From: Acholoe squamosa
Taxonomy: Eukaryota > Annelida > Polychaeta > Phyllodocida > Polynoidae
Assembly: GCA_949317995.1 (NCBI GenBank)
Contig: OX439043.1
Location: forward strand, 4,704,501-4,768,500
Length of the DNA: 64,000 nt
Direction: 5' to 3'
How positions within the stretch are numbered: position 1 is the first letter of the stretch; each line of letters opens with the position of its first letter. Below the pieces are notes generated by a model. The model did not search any database. It was not told where the DNA came from and saw only the letters and a list, made by a program, of their open reading frames with translations. Below are positions 34,086 through 46,560 of this stretch, piece after piece. The position numbers and the translations under genes are program-made.

Positions 34086-37000
34086 TATGGGAACTACTAT
34101 GTTTGTGTACAAAGTCCTGGGGTCTCTAATAAAGCGTATCATATTCTTATACCCCCTAACCAAAACCCCTAACCGTTCCCGCACCAATTTTCCGAAGGGC
34201 ATTTCTTAACACACTACGACCAGAAAAGCCTCACCAAATGTCGTTGCACATGGAGGGTTGGGGATAGTACACTGAGATCTATGGAGGTATGATTTCAGAG
34301 GCTATCATGTACAACTAGACTGTTATTGAAGAAACTGTGCTGAAGTCTATCAAGGTACAATTTGGTGACCTATGATAGCCATGTCCCATCACTTTTACGT
34401 AAAAGTTTTACAAGATCCTTTTTAAGGAATGCCATCCAATTTGACACTGTTAGCCAGTGTCACTATGACGGCCTATACTAACCGCATATCTAGACTGTTC
34501 ATATCTAGACTGTAGTGTAGTCATGCATGTTGCTTCTTGTGTGACTGCAAAAGTTTGAAAGTAGCTTGTTTAGAAGTGCGTCCAAGGTGACAGTGTTAGC
34601 CACCGCTACTCCCGCACAATAACCACTTACAAGTCAATGCACTCTCCTCCGGTGACTTCCAGATGCCCCCCCACACACACATCAGTGCACTGAGAGGATA
34701 CCAGTCAGAATCGTACAACGTGTTTCTCTCTTCTCACATGTCAACTGATGCATGTATCTGCACTACATGGTGAAAATAGACCTCACATACTCCTACAGAG
34801 AAAAATATTTTTGTCAGTTTATTTATGGTGAAGTTTTGAATTTCTTTGGGTAGATATTTTTCTATTTGTCTTCTCTCATTTGCTGTAGGCATCAGCTTCA
34901 GGATGATAAAATGGTGTCAAATGGTTCAGAAAAAGCCTGGAGATATTTCAATGACCCCAAGCAGCACAGGTCAGACAGGGTGCATGTTCTGTGACAGGCA
35001 CCAGTCAGAAAGGGCAATACAGGTCATGGAGTAGGGGTCAGTGTGGGGCATTGAGGGGCACTAAAGGGCGCTGCCTGCTCATGGGGCACTTAGGTAAGGT
35101 CAAAGCAGCTCGAGTAAGAACAACACTAGTGTAGACTGTTTGATATCTAGCCTGAAGGCTTCTGAAGGTTATAAGTAGAGCGTCTAGAGGCGTGAATGAC
35201 ATATATAGCAAAAAGAAAAAGAGTATGCAGAGTACGATGGGCTCAGAGCTATGGAGACACCACGTCTTTTCTAAAGGACATTAAGGTCATAATGAAGGTC
35301 ACTGGGTATGATAAAATGTTAATTTGACTTTTATGAGCTCACATTTCTTTTCCTGTGTGAAGTGCTCATGTGGAAATTGCATCCTATAGCATCCTACAAG
35401 TTAGAGCTGTTAACATTGATATATGTCAGTATTTATAGCTGATAAGTGCAAAGATGTCACAATCTAAGAAGGAGTGACCAGATATAATGCCCCTCCTTTG
35501 CCATTTGATTTTCCTGCCACTTAGGTTGCTGCAGTGACACCCTGGCTAAAAGTAGGACATATAGACCCACATAACCTAATCCACCTTGGGTGGATAGTGC
35601 TTTCCCTCCCACTTCCCACCATCAATGCCTCTTTTGTAACAGTCTCCATTTGCTGTACACACAGGGAAGCTGTTGGAAGCACTGAGTATGGTACATAAAT
35701 AGGATCCCTTAGAGACAAGAGCAGCAGGGACTCTTAGTGCATGGTAAATAAAGATTAGATGTAAAGAGATTTATAAATACACTCAGGCATAAGGAGCCTT
35801 TGGAGATTTCATTTATTTTCTATATACTGGTAACTTCTTTTTTACCATTCTGACATTTGGAAAGTGTTTGGGGCAGGCTGATGAAAAATGGTAGAGGGTG
35901 GGCTAGCATGATATGAGTTAAATTTAAGGCAAATGGGGAGGAGAATTAGCGGATTTAGAATACGATGGGGAGTAGATCGGGAAGGGAAGGGTGAAATGAG
36001 GATGAGTTTAAGCACAATGCTCTGGTAGAAAAAAAAAAGATTATTGAAATGGATGTGAACCAGAGAAATGTTGAAGATCTTTCATTCATCGCATTAAATG
36101 AGCTACTGAATAGACCCCCATGTTGGTAATCATGTCAATCTGATTAGAAACTAATTATTTGTAGTTGAGACCAGTTTCTGTTTTCTGTTGAGCGGTGTGT
36201 TATGATACACTGCAGCGTCATAGTGAGAGGGACAAAGTCTGATTGACCTGCACATGTACATTGATATAAAATTTAACAATACAACTACAAGGCTCAATGC
36301 AGCATAACAAATAACTGAAGGTAATCTTGTTAGAGGAGGCAATGTGATATAACAGAGCGTGGGAGAGGAGACAAGAGAAATGTTAGAAAGCTGCAATAGA
36401 TGACACTAAATACCAGTGTCACAAGCACAGTAATTGGCATTAAACCACCTAGAACTAGAACTTGAAACCAGACCCATGCATTCCTTTCATGTTACCTTTC
36501 TACAGATGGGAAGAAAAAACAAAGATCCAGGACTTGGTAAAGGTTGAAGTGTCTTAATTAGTTACCTCAAGCCATCTTTCATCAAACAATTGTTTAATCT
36601 CTAAGAAACACTGTTGAACCCATATCAATTAATGTGATATTCATGTTAGAACACAATCGCCTAAACCTAATACTGGACTAGTGAATAGAACAGCCCTGCG
36701 CTTCTCAGCCTATGAGACTGACAATGTGCAAGATGTGAATTTTAACATAGACACCAGCAAATTGTCGTGAGTCCTCGTCAACCTGTGTGAAGTGGCTCAC
36801 ACATGTCACTAGATGGAACATGACTTCATTATAGCACAAGATCACCAGGAATAGCAATTGCTATGCCACGTGAGTCTAACACACAGTGGCGAAAGATGAC
36901 GGAATGAGTTATCACTCAAAAAGGAGTCACCATCGATGACCAATCATGGCAACAGATGACGACAATTTGCTGGTACCCTTATCCCTACAATTATGACACA

Positions 37001-37349
37001 ATGGCTAAGGCTTTAAATTTTGTTATGATTCACAAATAAAATGAAATATTTTTGAAATATTTAGGATTAGTCCAAATCTGGGTAAAGGTCATTCAAATTA
37101 CATACTAAATTGAGCATATGGCTAATATTACAATTCAATATTCCATTTCCATCGTTGTGAAATCAGTAGGGTTGAACACTACCAATCAGCCACACCCATG
37201 GATTAATTTTTCTGCGGAAATAATATGTGATATACTTGTAATCATTCTAAAACTCTGTTGGGAACTGAAGGTGTCTGGCATTGACCTAGGAGAACATTGG
37301 TAGGAGATTGAAGATGTAGCCTTGACCTTTGGACACCTCAGGCGGAGAG

Positions 37350-37880
37350 GGGAAGCGATATTTGCACGGGAATCCCGTGAGAATAACACTCTTATTTGCA
37401 CAGGATTTTCTGGTACACAGGACATGAAAATTCTGGGAAACAAGACTAGTTATTTGAGAAACAGGACGAATGTTTTGGAAATAGGACAACATGACTAGTT
37501 ACTTGGGAAACGGAACATCTTCAGCACACAGGATACATAATCAATAAATATGGGACTATGTGATCAGGACAAGAAATTCTGGGAAACGGGACTGCAAAAA
37601 AAAGGGGAAAGATTTACATGTATCCCTTTTCCTAGACACACTGGTCGCGTTTCCTGGTTTCCCGTTTATCAAATGTTTCCTGTTTCCAAAATTTATTGGT
37701 ATTTGTACTGTTTGTCAAATGTGTTGTCCCATTTCTCAAATGTCCCATTTCCAAAATTTATTGTTTTTTATCCTGTTTCTCAAATATTTTGTCCTGTTTC
37801 TCAAATGTCCTGTTTCTTAGAAAATCTCGTGCAAATAAGAATCATACTTGCACGAGATGCCCGTGCCATCATCATCGGCT
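37350..37880. mobile_element. Foldback element with 9-bp target-site duplication
   Basis: GGCGGAGAG occurs directly on both sides (37341-37349 and 37881-37889), while duplication copies 1 and 2 have a single related GGTGGAGAG at the same point (about 7830 and 20492). This proves a 531-bp insertion. The ends are long imperfect inverted repeats: left TTGCACGGGAATCCCGTGAG and CTTATTTGCAC, right their reverse complements near 37840-37870. Inside, the arms are made of short degenerate repeats of TTTCTCAAATGTCCTG type (right) and GGGAAACRGGAC type (left). A 9-bp duplication with repeat-built arms fits foldback/Mutator-like elements. It encodes no protein. Confidence 0.85.
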
Positions 37881-40800
37881 GGCGGAGAGTGATCATGATA
37901 CAATCATGATCCCTTTGTGGCAATACTGGTGTGGGGCCATCAGGTGTCTACGCTAGAGATATGTAAGTCCATCAAAGATAGAATTGTGGATCCTGTTGGT
38001 ATTTTATCAACAGTAAACACATACTCATGAGAGCCTATATGTGTGAACGTAGAGGAAGTGCTATCAGAGAGGAAACTAATCCCTCTTCTCTCTTAGGTTA
38101 ACTTGAATATGCAGCTTCCTCTTCTTTTTTATCTCTTCCAAACATAAATAATTAAAGAGATAAATTATCTAAAATCACTGTTTCTGTCTCGGAGAATCAA
38201 TTCTTCAGAGGACTACCGATCCACACCCAAAACTATGGGCCATTGGTTTGAGAGAAAACATTTATATCTAATGTTATAGCAGCCATTTTGCTCCCTCCAG
38301 CATGTTCATTAATTCAAAAAAACTCACTAGAATCACAATGATCTGTAAATAGAATACCAGAATAATTAACTGGGTGCCAATGACAAAACAGCAACTGTTC
38401 CAATCATAGTATGGAAACGGCGCATCCGTGAGCTCTTGCTGTGTGCTTGGTTGTAAATATCTAGGCCAAATGTGAGCAGACAAGCCAAATTCAACATGGC
38501 TGACAAGGCACTTCATATGCATTGTGGGATAATTCCCTAGTGGTATTAGGATAACTCACTAGAGGTTTCTGGGCTGTGGAGTGGTAGGGGTTTGTCAGTT
38601 AACTACAGTTACCACCTTTATAACCAGGTAACAAGATCACTCAACTATCACTAAAAAAAGCACAACCTGACACATCACCTGGACCCTCTGGACTCTATGC
38701 CTATTTTTGTTAGTACTAAGGATTCAGTAAAGGGTCTATGTACCTTGGGTACGTGGTACATGGGGATTCGTGATGCAGCTAGTGTGGTTTCAGCATGAAT
38801 CATTGTTTAATGATTCTCATCATAGATTCTCCATACATCAACAATTTCAGGAATCAATGCTGACAAGCTAGATATGGCCTCGGGTAATCTAATTCATATA
38901 TTCACCAGCCCCATAATGTAAACGAAGTCTGTAAACCTCCTCTCACCTCAACAGCAATGACATTAATCAGAGACAGTTAGAGGTCAGCAGGACTGGAATG
39001 ATCCAGTTAGATCTGGTGTGATCTGGAATGATCCAGTCTGATCCAGTCAGTGATGAACAAAAGGTAGAGGGATTATGTGGCACTGTCAGGGATGAGTCTT
39101 AAATCCATGACTCTCACCTCTCACCTCCAGACTCTCCCGTCAACGATCTGCAGCTCATATATGTCATGTGTTGGTGCCATTGTATGCCGAGCCCACACTG
39201 ATAAACAACATGCAAAACAAAATAGCACCATAATCAGAAAGGTTCCCTGGCTCGTTTTGGATAAAACAGGTCATTTTACTGGTCCCTGCCTTGTACTGTG
39301 GGCATATATAAGCTGATGAAGCCTGGGTGTTGTCACCTTATCAGATTTTGACTTACAGTGCCTGTCAATAATAATAGTAGAAGTCAGCTTGGAGCAAATT
39401 GTGTTAGACAAGGGTCCCGAAATGTATTGGTGCAATACTTATATCAGGAGAGGCTAATTCTGCATTAACTACATTGCTTCCCAGCCTAATACCGAGAACA
39501 GCGTACGTATAGCAGCATACCTGCAGCCCCATATGCCATCTCAGGAAGGTTCTCACGGAGATTTGAGTTCCTGTCAAGTGTCCCTCCCATGACACTTACA
39601 TTTGCATAGATAGATGTTGTTATTGTCATTAAACCTTTAATTTATTTTCTTCCTTTTAAAGAGTCCTTTCTTTACCAAATATAACTGAACATGGTCTAGG
39701 TTTATGCTATTTAAACATAGACTTCTATTCATTTGAGGAGAACCTCATTTGAAAAAACTGTTTTGTGAAACCCAAATATCTCTTCACTCTAGCCTAAACT
39801 TTGCTTAAGGGGTGCATCCACTGCCCACGGATGGACCATCTGTCGGTTTCATCCATTTCATTTATCATTGATTTCTATGGAGAAAACAACGGATGAAGGG
39901 AGACGGATGGCCTATCCGTTGCAGTGAATGCACCCCTTTTACACAGGAGACCTCCTTATAAATATGAGGTTTTAAGTGACATCAGATGCTGCAAATCAAA
40001 TTGAGAACCATATATAGCGCTTTACTTCCCGCCTCCCATAATGCTTCCTTTGTGAACAGTCTACACTTAACACACAGCCTGGGAGGCACTGGGAAGTGTC
40101 ATGCTAGTAATTGTGCATGATCAAGTTGTCATATGAGAAATATCATAAGACTAGTGGTATATAGTGTAAATACATTAAGCTCTCATAAAATAGTGTTATT
40201 TCCAGTTATCACTGGTTTATTCAGCTTTAGGCAACATGTAAGAAATATCAATCATACAGTAGTTAGTATGTAGGTAATTTGTACATACAGTAAATATACA
40301 GTAATTTATAAAGTATAATGTTCTGTTCCACTCCACCTGTGAGGTAATAATAATACAATGTCCAGCATAGTTCTAGGTGGGTTCCCACACCTAGCTCCTG
40401 ACCTGCTGCTTAGAGGAATAATGTAATAATGAATAACTTTACCCTCTGGTGGATGTCTTGAGGAAGATACCCTCTGGCCACTTATGATAGAAACCAATGC
40501 CTGTCTAGCATAGTTTCACCATAGTGCAGTGGTATAGCAGGTAGCAGGAGATGACTGGAGATGTTACCTCTGGAGCGGTTCTTGGTGTTCTGATTTCTAG
40601 GAGGTGCAGCCAGGCTATTTGTAGCAAATCTTGGAAAAGCACCTCAGACTGACTGGGGCCAGTGGCATCTGCCTAACTCTGCAATTGTTTGAGGGGAGGC
40701 TTTCATGTGTCACTGGGTCCACAAAGGACCCCCATGGGCGCCGCTGTGTCCCCCATTGTCTTGGTCGGTTCTGTAACTTCAAACCCCCATATCTCGGAAG

Positions 40801-41089
40801 TTTACGCCGTTACAATAGCCATTTTGCGCATGCGTGGAGTTGAATATGCCAAGTTTAAACTGCCTGCTTGATAGGCGCGTAACTTGTGTCGGTTTGTCTG
40901 TAGTGCACTCGGAGGTCGAATCAGTCTCCATGGCGTAACTTCCTTAATAATGGGAGTTCCGCCTTGATTTTGGGCTCATTTTGACCGTCTAATTATGGGC
41001 TTTCCATAAATGACTGATAATCACGAATCGTCGTTAACTGGCCTGTTCTTGTTCTCCCTTCAACAAAAACTTGAAATAAAGTAATATAA

Positions 41090-42310
41090 GTGTCTTTATC
41101 ATTTATTCTGGTCGGGATGGGATAGAGCTACAATGGGTATATGGGTTTTGCCTATCTACGAGGCATATTTAGGGAGCTAGAGGGCTAAAACTGGCCAAAA
41201 TGAGGGTTTTCTCGAACAAAAACACAATAATCTCAAGTGCAACTTGCAAATAATAAAAAATGCTGGGGCATAGGCTCCTTTTTTGGTTTTGGTATTTCCC
41301 CTAGAGCACAGGGAAAATTTTAAGACCAAATAGGAATATGTGGCCACTGTACTTTTTATGCCAGGTCACTGAAGGTACATGGGCAGTTCTACACTAGACC
41401 CTAGAGAGACCCTAACATAGCAACCATGTTCTATTATTCCAATAGCATAGAGATGAAATAGATATACCATGCAGACCCTTAACATGTCCCTATATGCATG
41501 AAAAAAAATTGGAAGTCTAGCTCCTATATCTTGGCCTGGGGTTTGGGTGACAGAGTTGGGGTAGTTTTGTGTTAGACCCTAGAGAGACCCTTAATCACCA
41601 TTTATGTCAGTCTGGCCCAGTGTACAATATATTTAACTATAATCTCTTACATGTTAATTGACCTTTATATCAAAGTATCTTGGCCTGTTAGTATCAACCC
41701 CCTACTCCATTAAGGCTTAGAGCTATGGTACAATCACTAGCAATTGGACCCTAGAGAGACCCTAGACCCGAGAGAGACCCTAGACCTGAGAGAGGCCCTA
41801 TAGTCTGTCACCAGTGTATAATATTATATCTTATATGACAATGGACTTTTATGAGGGTAACCTGGTCTGTTAATATCAACATCTTACTCCATTAAGGCTT
41901 AGAGTTACAGTACAATCACTAACAATTGGACCCTAGAGAGACCCTAGACCCGAGAGAGACCCTAGACCCTAGAGAGCCCATAGAGACTGCCACCAGTGTA
42001 TAACATAACTAACTATAATATCTTATATGACAATAGACCTTTATGAGAGTAACTTATCCTGTTAATATCAACATCTTACTCTATTAAGGCTTAGATCTAT
42101 GGTACAATCACTAGCCATTAGACCCTAGAGAGACCCTCAACTTTGGTCCCATGCTGTGGATTTAAAAATTATATTTAAGCTACCCGCATATATGGACTGT
42201 AAGCCCCAACACCTGTACTATATGTACCCTAAAACTTTTTAGGCTGGTCCAAAATATTTTTGAGACCCCCCTGGCAGCCCAGATAACGACGATTCATGAT
42301 TATTGGTCAA
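41090..42310. repeat. Array-bearing repeat element, copy 2, with ~180-bp CCCTAGAGAGA array
   Basis: The flanks resemble those of 15200-17070. The centre has about four units of roughly 175-190 bp. Each unit is marked by GGACCCTAGAGAGACCCTA (starting near 41395, 41574, 41748, 41929 and 42120) followed by a conserved stretch containing TCTTACTCCATTAAGGCTTAG. Two units have extra internal GACCCGAGAGAGACCCTA copies. The array sequence differs from that in the other element. No ORF is seen. Confidence 0.7.
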
Positions 42311-42911
42311 ATGCTTTGATATTTGACCTAGGTTGCTCAGGAGCGACGCTAGAGCGACTGGACGGTTATGGCGTCATGCTTATGTAACCCATTGTTCAGT
42401 TATTAGAGTGCTCAGACACTCATGACGGCTTCTGCGGTGCCCAGGCACCCGTGACGGCCGGTTGCATTCACTTACAAGTTATTAGTTTGTGCACTGAACC
42501 ATGAGGTCGCACACTGAGACCCTCATTTTTATTATATTGTGCAGTGAACCATTAGGTCGGACCCTTTGATGTCATAAACTCTGTCTAACTGACTTTGGCT
42601 GGTGTGCAGTGGGGCATGAACGCTCTTATACAAAGTTTGAGCGCTCTTATAGCTCTTAGAACCAACCTATGTATTAATTTCTTAGATATTCTTTGATTAA
42701 TACAATAATATGTTAGAATTTATGGAATAATAAAATGGTATATCATAGAAGCACTGAGTTAGACACACAAAGATGAAGAGCAAGGCCCCTGAGTGAACGG
42801 GAAATAAGGATAGATCTAAGGGATCAATAAGTGCACTTTTAATGAGAAAATATGACAAAAGCTGCAGTTTCAAATCAATCCATCTTGTCAAACTAGAAAC
42901 AGTTGATTTTT

Positions 42912-42967
42912 TAGCGCCTCCCACGCCGCATAGCGGCGGCACCGCGAAGCGGTACGGGAGTGCGCTA
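42912..42967. repeat. GC-rich nested palindrome (cloverleaf-like)
   Basis: An outer stem TAGCGC-CTCCC pairs with GGGAG-T-GCGCTA. Inside it lie two perfect mini-hairpins, CGCCGC-ATA-GCGGCG (42924-42938) and ACCGC-GAA-GCGGT (42941-42953). The second contains GCGAAGC, a heptamer known for an exceptionally stable GAA-loop DNA hairpin. The GC content contrasts sharply with the AT-rich surroundings. Confidence 0.85.
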
Positions 42968-43704
42968 TGATGATTGCATTTGCCCCATATGATGAGGTCT
43001 CACAATACAAAATTACTGAATAGAGAAATTGATAATTGTGAAATCTTCTTTTTGTCTGCTTTTATGAGACATGTCATCAAACAGCTGGTATACCGACATT
43101 AACGGTGGGAGGCGTTTTTTTACGCGGTCACAACCGCATTTCTTGTTCAGCATTATTCCCATAGGAATTAGGTGATACGGTTCCAAACCTCTGTAAGGAG
43201 AGTGGTTAATATTGGTAAATGAGGCATAGTGGGAAGTGTCACCTTTGTGAGCATCCATGAGCATCCCATGAGCAGCTCACTGAGCATCAAAGGATGTCAG
43301 CAAATGACGAGTCACTCATTTGCTCCTACATGGGCCAGAGGGAAGATTCCAGACAGACATTGGTGTATGGAAACAGGTGGACGATGGTTACTGTGATCCA
43401 CTGGAGCCTGGGTGTAGACTATTAAAGGTTGTATTTCTGAGGCAATAGAACGTAGATCAAATGAAAAGAATCTGATTCAGGAGAGGTACGGGGAAAGCTG
43501 TTGACAGCAAAGTTTTGTATCCTGCATTCACATAACATGTATTGATATCTAAATAAATTGTTTGTATGCACACAGAATACATCACAGAATCGTTGTATCT
43601 GTAGCAGGGTAGGTTCATCTGGTAGAACAGGTGGAACCACTGTACTCTGACTCTCTCCTACCCTGCCATGATCCACACGTATACCTCACCTTGGATGAAG
43701 CACC

Positions 43705-43776
43705 GCCCCGATAGCTCAGCGGTCAGAGCATTCGCTTGGTACCCGAAGGACCCGGGTTCGAGTCCCGGTTGGGATT
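43705..43776 (+). tRNA. tRNA-Thr(GGT)-like sequence, gene or SINE head
   Basis: The sequence folds as a cloverleaf: acceptor 43705-43711 with 43769-43775 (G-U pairs and one C-A mismatch), D arm with TAGCTCAGCGG (box A), an anticodon loop TTGGTAC giving anticodon GGT, and a T arm CCGGG-TTCGAGT-CCCGG with a perfect box B (GGTTCGAGTCC). A TTTT terminator follows at 43781-43784. A C31-C39 mismatch and the acceptor mismatch suggest a tRNA-derived SINE or a pseudogene rather than a fully functional tRNA. Confidence 0.6.
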
Positions 43777-44300
43777 GGACTTTTCCAATGGTGAGGGTTA
43801 CATATCCATTTTGTATTGAGAATGATCAAGCAATCAACCTTTGGCCTACTTCAGAGCTTGCGATGTCAGTATGATATGATTGCTATCAGCACAAACCAAC
43901 TATTCAACCAGTAATCTGAGCCTTTGTTATAAAGAGACAATGGCATTGATTGACATCCCATTAAAGCTCCCCTTTGTATTTCTTCCGCATCCATGCAAAA
44001 CAAAACAATCATCGCCATCAGATGTTTCAACCTGCCAGACCCACAATCAAACAAAGATCCCTTGGTCAGCCCTTTTTCAGAATAAATACCCGGTAGTTTA
44101 AATGAAATGGTCACATCCTTAAGTTAATTCCTGCGGATGGATTCAAAAATGAATGGAATGGAGGAGTGGCAAGCACATGGGAGCTTTCAGCCTTTTGCGA
44201 TTGCAATGACACCCTCACCTGACAAGGCTGCAGGTTTGGTCATAAAAACAAGGAACTACAGTTAAAAGAATGGCCTCCTTTATAAGGTTCTGTAAAGCTC

Positions 44301-44896
44301 AATTATCCCAGGTGAAAAATGACCCGGGCGAAAATTGACCCTGCTCTGTCTGCTATGGAAAAAGCAATTTTAATTTGCTTTTTTGGGTCATTTGTCTTTA
44401 TCTATCCATCATAAAACCATTATATATGAAAAGAGGAGGATTGATAATGGTAGTCTAGAATACCAAACTGCATTTTAGCCTTTTTATTTTACATTCTATT
44501 TGAATTTTTGCAGTCACAATAATGAAAATGATAAGTTTGTATCAGATTTGGGATTGGTCAATCATACATCACTGGAAAGGCCAATATGTATCCTAGTTAA
44601 ATATAAAATAACTTTTGGATCTGAACCATAGCAGTTGAGAAAACACAATTTGAAACCTAATCTGCTGCCCATTCATAACTGAAAGCCATTATATGGGAGA
44701 GGCCACTTATCTAGGTCAACTGATAAGGCAGAGAGAGGGGGAAGGGGAGGGGCAGGGTCATAAATGGCACTGGGTCAAAAATGACCCAGGGTCAAAAATG
44801 ACCCTCGGGTGAAAATTCTTTAAGTATGGTAAGTGGGGGGATGGTGGGGGGGCAGGGTCAAAAATGACTCCGGGTCAAAATTCACTCAGGGTCATT
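44301..44896. mobile_element. Dispersed inverted-repeat element, copy 2
   Basis: This is strongly similar over its length to 16168-16802, including AAAAGCAATTTTAATTTGCT and the right-hand cluster of GGGTCAAAAATGACCC palindromes. It has no counterpart in the mirrored right arm, so it inserted after the inverted duplication or was lost there. There is no coding capacity. Confidence 0.6.
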
Positions 44897-45248
44897 TATA
44901 CTTACATAGAGTTACATACACCCTGACATCAAAAAGGCACACACAGGAAAAAATGAAAACAAATAAATCAAAGCAGCTCTGTTGCCAGGTAGTGGATTGT
45001 GCATGCGATACATACGTTCTGCCCTTTGCATGTGGTATATAAGGCACTCCTTGGTTATAACTAATGAATGAAAGTCAAATAGCCACATCTTATTCTGGGT
45101 GCTGCAGGCAATGGTGTAATATGACTAATGTATTTATCATTACCGCCTGATACAAAAATCTAGAAGTGTAGCCTACTATCTTCCTTAAATGGCATGCATT
45201 CTAAACAAGAAAAATATTGCAAGGACCACGGATAGGAGTTGCCACGGA

Positions 45249-45287
45249 TGACGTCACAGCAGCTGCATGACGTCATTAGTGACGTCA
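45249..45287. promoter_or_regulatory. Cluster of three perfect CRE sites
   Basis: TGACGTCA occurs exactly at 45249-45256, 45268-45275 and 45280-45287, with a CAGCTG E-box (45261-45266-type core) between the first two. TGACGTCA is the full CREB/ATF palindrome. Three copies in 39 bp of AT-rich DNA are unlikely by chance. I found no equivalent cluster in the mirrored right arm. The target gene is not visible. Confidence 0.55.
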
Positions 45288-46560
45288 TAGGCTAACCGAA
45301 AACATAATAGAGTTGCACAGTCGCTACATTCCCAGCCGCTTACGATGCTTGCAACTCCAAAAAATATGCATTGAATCTCTAAAAGCTGAAGAGTGAACCA
45401 TCGTAATTGTATTCCAGTGAACCACTGTAGTTTTTAAGAAGAAGCCCCAGGTGGCAGTATTGGTACACACATGAACCAAAGACATCTCTGTGAATATAAT
45501 CTCTAGCATCCTTGGGATGAGGATTCTGCTGTTATTTTGACGAAATTTTTTTACAATATTGAAAATGAAAGCAATTTATTTCAGAATCTAGAATTTAAAA
45601 GGAGGTCAACAAAAGAAAATTTAAACAATAGAAAATAATTGATTTGGGAGGAGAGAGGAAGAATGGCCTAATAAAAAAAGACATATAGTCTCCACTGTCT
45701 GAGTATTTCTGGATGGCGTGTTCATAGGCTGTAACCACTTTAGCAGCACCAGTGTTTGTGGAACCTTAATAAGTGGCTCTGTAGAGACCATCGGTTTGAG
45801 TCATTGTTACGTAGCGGGTAGTTCTGTCATGGTAAGTCATTTGTAGCTACCCTCTCCTTGCCTTACATGACACCAACCCCTAACCATTACCTCTCTCTGC
45901 CCCTCCTTATCTCCCACTGCCTCCTGGACCTTATTGATCTCACAATGCTGCAACTAAGCCTTTAACATCCACTGGATCATTAATGCACCATGACAAATGG
46001 TCACCACGATGCATGAATGCAGCACTGGCAAATAAGTTTCACAGGTTATATCCATGCATCATTGGATTGATGCAGTCTTGATGTACCAATGGAGTATGAG
46101 TGCAGACTTTCCAGCAACTTTTATGGGTCAGTGGGGCATAATGCATAGCAGCCTTTAATATAAGAGCTGAAGGAGAATGAGGTACTTCTTAAACACCTAT
46201 ATAACATTGCCATCTGTAAGATGATGTAGGTGAGTATTGCTAAACCCATACTAAATCCTGAGAGTGATTGTCGGGTTCGACACCCTGGTCCAACATGGGT
46301 AAATGTGGCATGGCGGGAAGTGTCTCCTCTGTGAGCATCCATGAGCAGCCCATGAGCAGCTCACTGAACATCAAAGAACATACGAATATAACGAGTCACT
46401 CATGTGGTGTATAATGGGACGGGGTGAGCAGCTTAATGATTGCTCCTACATGGGTCAGAGGGAAGATTCAAGGTAGAGATTGGTGTGTATAGGAATGGTT
46501 GGAGGATGTTTACTCATTAGTCCACTGGAGCATGGGTACACACTACTAGAGGCTGCATTT

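Larger units (their letters stand above)
31962..39150 (+). repeat. Segmental duplication, copy 3 (part after LINE B)
   Basis: This aligns with copy 2 at 31990-33730 and 36300-38880, and with copy 1 at 34118-34860 and 36290-39130. The foldback element at 37350-37880 interrupts it. The stretch 35040-36140 shows no match that I could trace. No coding exon is recognised in any part. Confidence 0.72.
38895..46560 (+). repeat. Large inverted duplication, left arm
   Basis: Segments match the reverse complement of the right arm in mirrored order: 38897-39260 with 53130-53487, 43210-43400 with 52330-52510, 44965-45160 with 51590-51800, 45825-46110 with 50260-50486, and 46290-46560 with 49190-49465. 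The arm contains a large stretch (about 39400-43000) without a counterpart, which includes the array-bearing element at 41090. The interval 39400-41090 shows no gene or repeat I can name. Confidence 0.7.

Noticed and set aside
33880-34209. 109-residue frame with two 29-residue repeats
   Set aside because: Explained by an 87-bp tandem duplication whose length happens to be a multiple of three; no start context, domain or neighbouring exon supports it.
41395-42140. CCCTAGAGAGA array as possible telomere or CRISPR-like repeat
   Set aside because: The units are about 180 bp with diverged long segments, not short telomeric units or repeat-spacer arrays, and the context is animal DNA.
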